DNA from: Helicobacteraceae bacterium
GTDB lineage: Bacteria; Campylobacterota; Campylobacteria; Campylobacterales; SZUA-545
Direction: 5' to 3'
Assembly: GCA_031273735.1 (NCBI GenBank)
Contig: JAISRI010000093.1
Span: forward strand, 1-6,296
DNA length: 6,296 nucleotides
The notes under the pieces are model-generated. The model did no database searches and was not told where the DNA came from. It saw only the letters and a program-made list of their open reading frames with translations. Positions 1 to 4,761 of the stretch are shown here, in pieces. Position 1 is the first letter of the stretch; each line of letters starts with the position of its first letter. Position numbers and translations under genes: made by a program.

Positions 1-174
1 GACGAGTTATTTACAAAAAATAAATATGAATGGACGGGAACAACGTCGTTAGGCTCATATTTGATTTCGGCAACGTCAAGTCATTATGATTGGGGATTAA
101 AAACGATAAAACCATTAAAAAACGGCGAGAGGATAAATAATTGTAAAAACGCCATGAAAGCGCGGTATAATTAG
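1..174 (+). CDS. C-terminal fragment of an unrecognised protein
   Basis: Frame 1 is open from the left edge to a TAG at 172-174, giving 57 residues of a protein that begins outside the window. The visible tail has a Trp/Thr/Ser-rich stretch (EWTGTTSLGSYLISATSSHY) followed by a basic end finishing in KARYN. I do not recognise the family. The pattern is faintly like repeat-type surface domains with WTST motifs, but not enough to assign. The stop lies 23 bp before the next start codon. A TATAAT box sits inside the last codons, so the downstream gene probably has its own promoter. The reading frame could be accidental, though 57 uninterrupted codons up to the edge, ending just before the next gene, favour a real gene. 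Confidence 0.5.
   Translation, partial: DELFTKNKYEWTGTTSLGSYLISATSSHYDWGLKTIKPLKNGERINNCKNAMKARYN
141..171 (+). promoter_or_regulatory. Putative sigma-70 promoter for the antitoxin gene
   Basis: A perfect TATAAT lies at 166-171, 26 bp before the start codon at 198. A weak -35-like TTGTAA is at 141-146 with a 19-bp spacer, longer than ideal. Campylobacterota promoters often lack a conserved -35, so the -10 box carries most of the weight. Transcription would start near 178, leaving a leader of about 20 nt that contains the AAAGGA ribosome binding site at 185-190. Confidence 0.45.
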
Positions 175-197
175 GCAAACAAACAAAGGAACATAAA

Positions 198-428
198 ATG
201 GCGATAGATGCAGATATGCAAAAAGACGTCGATCGCGAAACGACTTATAGCGGCGATCATAAAATAAGCGCGATCTCCAATAGCGAGCGAGCCAGACGAA
301 AAAAAGCTATTGAATTCGCCACCGCTTCCGTAGAATTAGAGGGTTTCAATTTAAGCGAAAAAAGCCGCGAATTTAACCGTAGATTTATAGACGGCGAGAT
401 TTCGCTTGAAGAATATGTAGCGATATGA
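198..428 (+). CDS. VbhA-type Fic antitoxin, apparently orphan
   Basis: This 76-residue protein matches the antitoxin VbhA family, which keeps class I Fic AMP-transferases inactive. In that family an inhibitory helix with the motif [S/T]xxxE[G/N] places its Glu in the Fic ATP site. Here the motif is SVELEG at residues 44-49, with Glu48 as the predicted inhibitory residue. It is preceded by a basic helix (RARRKKAIEFATA, 31-43) and followed by the family-typical end (FNRRFIDGEISLEEYV, 59-74). The roughly 28-residue N-terminal extension is not needed for the fold. The start is supported by AAAGGA at 185-190 with 7-nt spacing. A Fic toxin gene is normally directly downstream, often overlapping by ATGA. 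Here an ATGA overlap exists at 425-428, but the frame stops after 17 codons and an unrelated SRPBCC gene follows. The family call is from motif recognition; the orphan state is seen directly. Confidence 0.85.
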   Translation: MAIDADMQKDVDRETTYSGDHKISAISNSERARRKKAIEFATASVELEGFNLSEKSREFNRRFIDGEISLEEYVAI

Positions 429-478
429 ATGTAAACCAAGATCGTTCTGCGATCGAGAAAAATAAATCTATATTCTAA
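425..478 (+). pseudogene. 17-codon stub overlapping the antitoxin stop
   Basis: An ATG at 425-427 overlaps the antitoxin TGA (ATGA coupling) and opens a 17-codon frame (MNVNQDRSAIEKNKSIF) ending in TAA at 476-478. This is the position where a translationally coupled Fic toxin would begin. The peptide has no Fic motif (no HPFxxGNG) and I cannot show that it derives from one. It may be the remnant of a toxin start after deletion and replacement by the following gene, or simply a chance frame. Its TAA lies within the AAAGGGG ribosome binding site of the next gene. Confidence 0.25.
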
Positions 479-490
479 AGGGGAATAATT

Positions 491-931
491 ATGTTTAAGA
501 AAAACGGTTTTAGTATAGATACGGAGATACAAATTAATACAAAACCTGAAAACATTTGGGCGATTCTTGAAGATTTTGATAATTATCCTAATTGGAACCC
601 TTTTATAAAAATGGTAAAGGGCGAAGTTAAAGTCGGCAATAAAATAACCGTTAAGGTTGCGCCTTACGGAAAAAAAGAAATGACGTTTAATCCCAAAGTT
701 TTGAAATTTGAAAAAAATAAAGAGATAAGCTGGATTGGTAATTTTATAATACCCGGATTATTCGACGGAGAACATAAATTGGTTTTGATAGATAATAACA
801 ATGCAACGACAACATTTAAGCAAAGCGAAAAATTCAACGGGATTTTGGTTCCTTTATTTAAGTTTGAGAATACGAGACTAGGATTTGAAGCAATGAATAA
901 AGAATTAAAAAAGGTTGCGGAAAATAAATAA
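491..931 (+). CDS. SRPBCC (START/Bet v 1-like) domain protein
   Basis: This 146-residue protein fits the SRPBCC superfamily, soluble proteins with a deep hydrophobic ligand pocket (polyketide cyclase/dehydrase-like or lipid-binding relatives). The signature segment is IWAILEDFDNYPNWNPF at residues 22-38. It is followed by alternating strands and a C-terminal amphipathic helix (TRLGFEAMNKELKKVAE, 128-144) that closes the pocket. The segment GILVPLF (117-123) before the last helix is typical of small stand-alone members. There is no signal peptide or membrane segment, so it should be cytoplasmic. AAAGGGG at 477-483 is well placed for the ATG at 491. The gene is AT-rich and contains no CGATCG, unlike the native-looking genes, which suggests acquisition. 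It is convergent with the rlmN-like gene. The ligand is unknown; family call firm, function open. Confidence 0.85.
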   Translation: MFKKNGFSIDTEIQINTKPENIWAILEDFDNYPNWNPFIKMVKGEVKVGNKITVKVAPYGKKEMTFNPKVLKFEKNKEISWIGNFIIPGLFDGEHKLVLIDNNNATTTFKQSEKFNGILVPLFKFENTRLGFEAMNKELKKVAENK

Positions 932-968
932 AATATTTTAGCCAATATTTGAAAAATAATAATAAAAT

Positions 969-991
969 ACAGGTATGTATGCGTTTCGCCG
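969..991 (+). repeat. Intergenic repeat, copy 1 (ACAGG...CGTTTCGCCG)
   Basis: This 23-bp stretch matches 4789-4811 at 20 of 23 positions: ACAGG at the left, CGTTTCGCCG at the right, and ATGT between them. It lies 38 bp after the SRPBCC stop. In both places a GC-rich hairpin follows at once. A weaker relative starting ATAACAGGTG follows the VOC gene at 3174. This may be the edge of a mobile cassette or a dispersed intergenic element. Confidence 0.55.
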
Positions 992-994
992 ATA

Positions 995-1013
995 AGAGCG
1001 GCTTTGCCGCTCT
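995..1013. terminator. Hairpin between convergent genes, possible bidirectional terminator
   Basis: AGAGCGGC (995-1002) and GCCGCTCT (1006-1013) form a perfect 8-bp stem around a TTT loop. It lies in the 93-bp gap between the SRPBCC stop at 931 and the rlmN-like stop at 1025, where a shared terminator is expected. Neither side has a clean T-run (GTTTATA follows on the plus strand), so it is at best a weak intrinsic terminator. An outer pair, CAGGTAT at 970-976 and ATACCTG at 1037-1043, could enclose it in a longer imperfect cruciform reaching into the rlmN-like coding end. Confidence 0.45.
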
Positions 1014-1024
1014 GTTTATACGCC

Positions 1025-2002
1025 TTATGTTTTATTATACCTGCTTGCAAGTTGACCGCAAGCGGCGTTTATATTTCTGCCGCGAGAGGATCTTATTTTT
1101 GCCTCAATGCCATAGCTAAGCAAGCTATTTTTGAAATGTTCTAGCCGCCTTTTATCTACCGACGTTAAAGCGCCGCTAGTTTTATTGTATTCCAGCAGAT
1201 TGATCATCGCGTTTTCGCCTTTGAACCATTCGACTAGCTTTTTTATATCCGACGCGCTATCGTTTATGCCGCGCAATAACAGATAGGCTACGACCAATTT
1301 TCTATTATGCCGTTTTGAATATGACAAAGCGGCTTTAACCGTTTCATTTATATCGTTTCCTCGCGTTGCGGGCATAAGATAATCCCTAACCTTTTGCGCC
1401 GCGGCGTGCAGGGATAGCGTTAGCTGGATTTTTATATGCTCCTCTCGTATTTTCTTTAACATTTTTATCGTCCCGATCGTTGAAATAGTAATACCGTCTG
1501 TGGGGAAATCTAGCCCGTTTCTATCTCTTAGGATATGGATCGATTTTATCAACACATCGTAATTAAACAGCGGTTCGCCTATGCCCATAAATACAATTCT
1601 ATTTACGCGTTCTTTTAGGTAAATGACCTGCTGGACTATTTCGGATGCGCTTAGATTTCTTATGAAGCCGTTTTTGCCCGATTCGCAAAAAATACACTTA
1701 CACGGGCAGCCAACCTGAGCGCTGACGCACGCGCTAACGCCCGTTCTTCGCTTAATACTGACGGTTTCTATATATTTATTGTCGGATAACTCAAAAATAT
1801 ATTTATTCGCTTGCGCGTCTTTGATTACCTCTTTTATCCATATCGAACGCGCTTTTTTAACAAAATCCTTTTTGTATAAAAGCGAATAGATCGATTTAGC
1901 GCCGCTCTCGCCGATCGCGCCGCAGATCTCGTTATAGGTAAAATTGAAGGGATCGTTGATAATCTCCGCGATGGAGATAGAGCCGTTATGAACGCGTTTC
2001 AT
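1025..2002 (-). CDS. RlmN/Cfr-family radical SAM rRNA (adenine-C2 or C8) methyltransferase, divergent
   Basis: This 325-residue protein has the features of RlmN/Cfr enzymes, which methylate A2503 in 23S rRNA (RlmN at C2 and also tRNA A37; Cfr at C8) using a 4Fe-4S cluster, SAM and a methylated Cys. The cluster motif CxxxCxxC is Cys99, Cys103, Cys106 in VGCPCKCIFC. The SAM motif GIGEP is at 140-144. The methyl-carrying Cys is Cys315 in NINAACGQL, and Cys92 matches the Cys seven residues before the cluster in E. coli RlmN. The N-terminal part before the core is about 25 residues shorter than in E. coli and lacks the usual KPYRAKQI signature. LLEYNKT replaces the usual INLIPFNP-like segment. It may therefore be a subgroup of RlmN or an RlmN-like paralogue rather than the housekeeping enzyme. 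The start is supported by GAAAGG six bases upstream of the ATG. The family is sure, the exact target is not. Confidence 0.9.
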   Translation of the reverse strand: MKRVHNGSISIAEIINDPFNFTYNEICGAIGESGAKSIYSLLYKKDFVKKARSIWIKEVIKDAQANKYIFELSDNKYIETVSIKRRTGVSACVSAQVGCPCKCIFCESGKNGFIRNLSASEIVQQVIYLKERVNRIVFMGIGEPLFNYDVLIKSIHILRDRNGLDFPTDGITISTIGTIKMLKKIREEHIKIQLTLSLHAAAQKVRDYLMPATRGNDINETVKAALSYSKRHNRKLVVAYLLLRGINDSASDIKKLVEWFKGENAMINLLEYNKTSGALTSVDKRRLEHFKNSLLSYGIEAKIRSSRGRNINAACGQLASRYNKT

Positions 2003-2085
2003 AGTTAACCTTTCAGGACATAAAAGCGCCTCTTTCGTTTGCGGAGTCCCAATCCGAGATTTACGAAAAAAGCCGATAAGGATTA

Positions 2086-2091
2086 ACTATA
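2086..2091 (-). promoter_or_regulatory. Possible -10 box for the rlmN-like gene
   Basis: On the minus strand TATAGT is preceded by a T-rich run (TTCTTTT), a pattern compatible with Campylobacterota promoters that rely on the -10 and upstream T-tracts. It lies about 84 bp before the ATG at 2002. No -35 is recognisable, so this is a weak call. Confidence 0.25.
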
Positions 2092-2200
2092 AAAAGAATA
2101 TCATCTCGCTATTGTATCGCCCTTTGGCTTAAGTTTTGCGCTAAGAGATCCGCCTCGCAAAGTTCGGCGCGGACAAATAAGGCTCGCGCTTATCGCCGCT

Positions 2201-2206
2201 TATACT
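2201..2206 (+). promoter_or_regulatory. Possible -10 box for the membrane microprotein gene
   Basis: TATACT on the plus strand would start transcription near 2213, giving a leader of about 105 nt that contains all the inverted repeats at 2212-2291. No good -35 is visible about 17 bp upstream. Supported mainly by its position at the edge of the structured stretch. Confidence 0.3.
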
Positions 2207-2211
2207 ACACG

Positions 2212-2291
2212 CCGCGCCAAACGAACGAGATTTTGCGGCAAGACGCGTCGCAAGCGGGTTCACAGATCGGCGCGGAGCGTTTGCGAAACGC
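2212..2291 (+). promoter_or_regulatory. Potentially structured leader upstream of the microprotein
   Basis: Three perfect pairings fit one plausible fold: CCGCGCC (2212-2218) with GGCGCGG (2269-2275); TTGCG (2233-2237) with CGCAA (2249-2253), which encloses the self-complementary GACGCGTC (2242-2249); and GCGTTT (2277-2282) with AAACGC (2286-2291) around a GCG loop. The last hairpin ends 17 bp before the ribosome binding site at 2308-2314. It does not match a riboswitch class I know. GCGTTTGCGAAACGC could equally be a dyad operator. Inference from pairing only. Confidence 0.35.
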
Positions 2292-2318
2292 TACAGCGCG
2301 AAACTTCGGAGGAGAAAA

Positions 2319-2435
2319 ATGGACGTCTTAATAGTTGGCTTAATTATTATCGGCGGACTTGGCGCGTTAGGTATCGTTGCGGCTTGGTTGGGCAACCGCC
2401 AGCAAGAGCGCGAGGAGCGTAAAGCCGCCGCGTAA
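2319..2435 (+). CDS. 38-residue single-pass membrane microprotein
   Basis: The frame ATG 2319 to TAA 2435 encodes 38 residues. Residues 3-23 form one glycine-rich hydrophobic segment (VLIVGLIIIGGLGALGIVAA core). It is followed by a highly charged tail (NRQQEREERKAAA) that by the positive-inside rule should face the cytoplasm. The main support is a near-ideal Shine-Dalgarno, GGAGGAG at 2308-2314, the strongest in the window, plus the clean TM-plus-charged-tail design. It has the size and shape of accessory subunits of membrane complexes such as small oxidase or transporter subunits, but I do not recognise its sequence and assign no function. The gene stands alone: 316 bp from the divergent rlmN-like gene and 90 bp before the next gene. 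Confidence 0.65.
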   Translation: MDVLIVGLIIIGGLGALGIVAAWLGNRQQEREERKAAA

Positions 2436-2442
2436 TAGGGCG

Positions 2443-2457
2443 GCGATCTTCGATCGC
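2443..2457. repeat. GATC-rich hairpin after the microprotein gene
   Basis: GCGATC (2443-2448) and GATCGC (2452-2457) pair perfectly around a TTC loop, eight bases after the stop at 2435. An outer pairing of GGCGGC (2439-2444) with GTCGCC (2477-2482) is possible but excludes part of the inner stem. No T-run follows, so it is not a standard intrinsic terminator. It may still stabilise the 3' end of the short transcript. Confidence 0.35.
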
Positions 2458-2525
2458 ACCTGCCGAACGTCTTAGCGTCGCCAAAAAAGACTGAAAATAG
2501 GGTTTTGCAATAAAAGGATACGATC

Positions 2526-2735
2526 ATGAGCAAATACGAGCAGTTATGGAAATATATCCAAGCCAACGGAAGCGCCGTTCTAAAGCTCTCTTTTGAAGAG
2601 GTTAAAAACATTATCGGATTTGAGATAGAGCGCTATTTTTTGAGTTATAAAAAAGAGGTTGTTCAGTTTGGGCATAGCGTCGGCAAAATCTCCTTGAAAG
2701 AAAAATATGTCGCGTTTGATAGAATTGATAAATAG
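2526..2735 (+). CDS. Small conserved protein of unknown function (MSKYEQLW family)
   Basis: This 69-residue protein begins MSKYEQLWKYIQANG and continues LSFEEVKNIIGFEI (about residues 21-34), then FLSYKKEVVQFGHSVGKISLKEKYVAF (38-64). I recall near-identical small proteins in Clostridia and other Firmicutes, where the pattern is MSKYEPLW...LTFDEIEKI.GF.IDHSFL.YKKEL..YGY.VGKIS.K.K.V.F. I believe the Pfam model is DUF7662, but I am not certain of the number. The fold is probably a small helix-turn-helix-like alpha/beta unit; no function is established to my knowledge. AAAAGGA at 2512-2518 supports the ATG. The gene ends 21 bp before the VOC start, suggesting co-transcription. It contains no CGATCG, in keeping with acquisition from elsewhere. 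Confidence 0.8.
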   Translation: MSKYEQLWKYIQANGSAVLKLSFEEVKNIIGFEIERYFLSYKKEVVQFGHSVGKISLKEKYVAFDRIDK

Positions 2736-2756
2736 AGAAAAGAAACGGAGTATAAA

Positions 2757-3143
2757 ATGCAAATAGACTGTATTGGACTTTTTGTAAATAACATGGAAGC
2801 GATGGTAAAATTTTATCGCGATGTTATTGGATTAAAAACCAACTGGAACGGCGATCCTAACGCCGATTTCGAAGCGGGAAAATGCCGTTTAATAATGTTT
2901 GGAAGAAAAGATTTTGAAAATATGGTTTCAAAAGAATTTAATTATCCCAAAGGATTAAATGGAACAATGGAAATAGCGTTTAGCCTTCAAAGTTATGACG
3001 ACGTCGATAAAGAATATAAACGCCTTATAGATTTGGGCGTTGCAAGCGTTTTTTCACCGACAACAATGCCATGGGGACAACGGACTTGTTATGTGGCTGA
3101 CCCGGAAGGCAATTTGCTGGAAATTGGCTCATTTGGAGCATAA
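2757..3143 (+). CDS. VOC family protein (glyoxalase/bleomycin resistance/dioxygenase fold)
   Basis: This 128-residue protein is a single VOC-domain unit built of two beta-alpha-beta-beta-beta modules. The first is IGLFVNNMEAMVKFYRDVIG (6-25). The second carries the diagnostic WGQRTCYVADPEGNLLEIGSF at 106-126. Many VOC proteins bind a divalent metal or sequester small toxic molecules as homodimers. Glu71 (MEIAF) and Glu122 (LLEIG) sit where metal ligands often lie, but the first strand has no His, so metal binding is uncertain. The GRKDFENM and GTMEIAF segments resemble Firmicutes and gut-bacterial stand-alone members. CGGAG at 2746-2750 supports the start. It follows the small 2526-2735 gene closely and likely forms an operon with it. 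An IS begins 70 bp after its stop. Family call firm, substrate unknown. Confidence 0.93.
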   Translation: MQIDCIGLFVNNMEAMVKFYRDVIGLKTNWNGDPNADFEAGKCRLIMFGRKDFENMVSKEFNYPKGLNGTMEIAFSLQSYDDVDKEYKRLIDLGVASVFSPTTMPWGQRTCYVADPEGNLLEIGSFGA

Positions 3144-3213
3144 TATGGCAAATACTTGTCGGATAAAATGTTATAACAGGTGAAGACGCATTGAAACAAA
3201 GGGCTAACTAAAC

Positions 3214-3230
3214 GGCTCAATCCTACCTTA
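3214..3230 (+). repeat. Left terminal inverted repeat of the IS
   Basis: GGCTCAATCCTACCTTA matches the right end at 15 of 17 positions. Upstream, at 3196-3203, ACAAAGGG also has an inverted partner CCCTTTGT at 4047-4054 partly overlapping the right end. The left end therefore looks interrupted by about 13 bp (CTAACTAAACGGC) relative to the right. Confidence 0.8.
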
Positions 3231-3241
3231 GGTATCCTCTG

Positions 3242-3260
3242 ATCCTATCAAAGCTAGGAT
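3242..3260 (+). promoter_or_regulatory. Inverted repeat just before the transposase start
   Basis: ATCCTA (3242-3247) and TAGGAT (3255-3260) pair around a 7-nt loop, seven bases before the GTG start at 3267. The right arm includes the AGGA that serves as ribosome binding site, so the hairpin could shield the start. Such structures commonly limit IS transposase translation; inference only. Confidence 0.35.
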
Positions 3261-3266
3261 ATAACC

Positions 3267-4035
3267 GTGTTGAACAAGTATTTAAGGAGAACGCGCCTAT
3301 CTGAACGTAAGTTCAGACAGGTTCTAAAGCTTTTTTGCGCAGACTTTGAAGCCGCCAAGATTGTAGAGATTACAAACATAAGCCGTAATACGATCAACGC
3401 TCTCCTATCAAAGATTAGAGCTAGGATCGCCTCTTTAGCAGAAAAAGAGTCCTATTTCACGATCGGAGAAATAGAAATAGACGAAAGCTATTTCGGCGCA
3501 AAGCGAGTAAAAGGCAAGAGAGGCAGAGGATCATACGGCAAGACAATCGTCTTTGGAATGAAGAAACGTAATGATAAGGTCTATACCCAGATTCGTCAAA
3601 AACTGCTCCTCCTCAGAGCTTGTTCCTATTATACGGCTTCATACGACTATAGATTCAACGATCTATTCAGACGAATGGAAAGCCTACGATGGGTTGGTCA
3701 ATATGGGATACAAGAGGCATTATAGAGTTAAACATAGCGATAATGTTTTTGCTAATGGGAAAGCCCATATCAATGGGATTGAGAGCTTTTGGGGAGTAGC
3801 TAAAACGCGACTAGCTAAGTTTAGGGGGCTACGCAAGGATAAGTTCTACCTGCATCTTAAAGAGACCGAATGCGTTGATAAGTTTTACTTATATCTTAAA
3901 GAGATCGATTATGTTTGAAATAAATCAAGAAGTTCTATTTGCTTACGTCTGAAAGAAACCGAATGGAGGTTTAATCATATGAAAGAAAGTTTGTATTCGC
4001 TACTATTACGAGAGTTTAGGAAAGAGCCGCTGTAA
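3267..4035 (+). pseudogene. IS1595-family transposase, frameshifted and interrupted
   Basis: The first frame (GTG at 3267, AGGA at 3256-3259) encodes an N-terminal helix-turn-helix region (residues 10-55) and the first catalytic Asp in GEIEIDESYFGAKR (Asp72). After VYTQI the frame is lost. Deleting one base at C3594 would restore VYTQIVKNCSSSEL and lead into the frame-1 segment with the second Asp (YSDEWKAYDGL) and the third acidic block (HINGIESFWGVAKTRLAKFRG). The tail carries a duplicated 13-codon unit (3838-3876 and 3877-3915), then a TGA at 3916-3918. The same frame then resumes with RLKETEWRFNH and runs to LREFRKEPL and a TAA at 4033-4035 inside the right inverted repeat. At least two independent lesions are present, so it is not expected to be active unless the one-base shift is bypassed. 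Family identification is strong. Confidence 0.88.
3838..3915 (+). repeat. 39-bp tandem duplication in the transposase 3' part
   Basis: Two adjacent 39-bp units encode DKFYLHLKETECV and DKFYLYLKEIDYV. A third degenerate copy at about 3930-3966 (AAGTTCTATTTGC, then CTGAAAGAAACCGAATGG) carries a 4-bp excess and an upstream TGA. It continues into the original gene end WRFNH. The arrangement suggests successive slipped-strand duplications of one segment followed by decay. Confidence 0.75.
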
Positions 4036-4049
4036 AGTAGGATTGACCC
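4033..4049 (-). repeat. Right terminal inverted repeat of the IS
   Basis: Read on the minus strand this is GGGTCAATCCTACTTTA. It includes the TAA stop of the transposase remnant at 4033-4035. The following 24 bp carry the ribosome binding site AAGGAG (4062-4067) of the flavoprotein gene, so the IS sits directly upstream of that gene and has probably replaced its original promoter region. Confidence 0.8.
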
Positions 4050-4073
4050 TTTGTAAAATATAAGGAGTTTATC

Positions 4074-4655
4074 GTGGACAAAATGAAAAAAGTAATTGCT
4101 ATTAATGGTAGTCCTCGTAAAAGGGGTAATACTGTGAAATTGATTAACGCGGCGTTAGAGGGCGCTGAATCTAAAGGCGTGGAAACCGAATTGATACATT
4201 TAATAGATATTAAATATCAAGGCTGTGTTAGCTGTTTTGCTTGCAAACGAAAGGAAACATCATATATTGGCTCATGCGCTTTACAAGATGAACTTACCCC
4301 AGTTCTGGAAAAAGCAATGGAAGCCGATGCCTTAGTGTTTGGTTCTCCAATTTATATTGGAGATGTGACCGGAATGATGCGTTCGTTTATTGAACGATTT
4401 GCATTTATGAATACTTCATATAGTAATAAAAAACACTGGCATGTTACTAATAAAAAGAATGGGGCTTTTATCTATACAATGAACGTAACAAAGCCCCAGT
4501 CTAAAATCTATTCTTATATATATTTAATGAATACAGGCGTTCTCAAAAAGTTTGGCGGCTACACAGCCGAACTTTTAAGTTACGATACATATCAATTCAG
4601 TGATTACACGAAATACGATGCATTATACTTTGATGAAGCAAAAAAAGAAAAGTAA
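4074..4655 (+). CDS. Flavodoxin-fold NADPH-dependent FMN reductase / iron-sulfur flavoprotein-like, C-terminus displaced by frameshift
   Basis: As read, 193 residues. The phosphate-binding loop for FMN is GSPRKRGNT at 12-20, followed by the second flavin loop GSPIYIGDVTG at 90-100; both are hallmarks of flavodoxin-like NAD(P)H:FMN oxidoreductases. Between them Cys51, Cys54, Cys57 and Cys68 form a CxxCxxC-x10-C cluster like the compact Cys motif of archaeal iron-sulfur flavoproteins, though with a longer last gap. A 4Fe-4S centre is possible but unproven. GTG at 4074 with AAGGAG six bases upstream is preferred over the ATG at 4083. The frame ends early at TAA 4653-4655. Immediately after, frame 2 continues with VRENVFPNDCKKAYDIG and stops at 4723, the family's normal ending. 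One base has been lost near the A-runs at 4640-4651, or a -1 frameshift is used. The gene starts 25 bp after the IS. Likely cytoplasmic electron-transfer or reductase activity; partner unknown. Confidence 0.9.
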   Translation: MDKMKKVIAINGSPRKRGNTVKLINAALEGAESKGVETELIHLIDIKYQGCVSCFACKRKETSYIGSCALQDELTPVLEKAMEADALVFGSPIYIGDVTGMMRSFIERFAFMNTSYSNKKHWHVTNKKNGAFIYTMNVTKPQSKIYSYIYLMNTGVLKKFGGYTAELLSYDTYQFSDYTKYDALYFDEAKKEK

Positions 4656-4723
4656 GGGAAAACGTATTTCCCAATGATTGCAAGAAAGCTTATGATATTG
4701 GTATTAACTTAGTAACAAGATGA
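4640..4723 (+). other. Frameshift site and displaced C-terminal codons of the flavoprotein
   Basis: Seven A's (4640-4646), G, then four A's (4648-4651) precede the frame-0 stop TAA (4653-4655). From 4652 the other frame encodes 23 residues ending INLVTR and a TGA at 4721-4723. This matches how such flavoproteins normally finish (FPxDCxKAYxxG). In the frame-0 register, A AAA AAA is a classical -1 slippery heptamer, so slippage would produce the full-length protein. A real one-base deletion or a homopolymer sequencing error would look the same. Confidence 0.75.
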
Positions 4724-4761
4724 GTTAGTATTGAAGACATGGAAAAAATTTATAAATAAAA

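Larger units (their letters stand above)
2003..2318. other. Divergent intergenic region, rich in inverted repeats
   Basis: These 316 bp separate the rlmN-like gene (leftward) from the 38-residue membrane protein gene (rightward). I find no convincing coding frame and no tRNA. The stretch contains a leftward TATAGT (2091-2086), a rightward TATACT (2201-2206), a 10-bp direct repeat TCGGCGCGGA (2164-2173 and 2267-2276), and nested inverted repeats from 2212 to 2291. The GC-rich, palindrome-dense right half is unlike the AT-rich gaps elsewhere in the window. It could be a structured leader or a small RNA gene. Confidence 0.5.
3214..4049 (+). mobile_element. IS1595-family insertion sequence (IS1016/ISXO2-like), degenerate
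   Basis: An 836-bp element is bounded by terminal inverted repeats GGCTCAATCCTACCTTA (3214-3230) and, on the other strand, GGGTCAATCCTACTTTA (4049-4033), identical at 15 of 17 positions. It encodes one DDE transposase of the ISXO2/IS1016 type, now broken. Members of this group are usually around 700-800 bp; about 80 bp of the excess comes from a tandem duplication in the transposase end. IS1595 elements normally create an 8-bp target duplication. The flanks here (AACTAAAC left, TTTGTAAA right) do not match, so the insertion is old, has rearranged, or the boundaries differ. The IS separates the VOC gene from the flavoprotein gene. Confidence 0.85.

Noticed and set aside
664..1050. Minus-strand frame antisense to the SRPBCC gene
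   Set aside because: Hydrophobic-looking translation arises from the AT-rich reverse complement; no ribosome binding site and it conflicts with a recognised domain.
2100..2318. tRNA or known riboswitch in the divergent intergenic region
   Set aside because: No CCA-ending acceptor stem, no T-loop GGTTCRA in register, and no motif of a riboswitch class I can recognise; only generic stems.
2291..2611. Long open frame on the minus strand across the microprotein gene and the following gene start
   Set aside because: It is antisense to two frames with good ribosome binding sites, has a low-complexity Pro/Ser/Arg composition, no plausible start signal, and no recognisable domain.
4043..4064. Outward promoter from the IS right end (TTGACC then TATAAG) driving the flavoprotein gene
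   Set aside because: The two boxes are only 10 bp apart, too close for sigma-70, and TATAAG overlaps the ribosome binding site.
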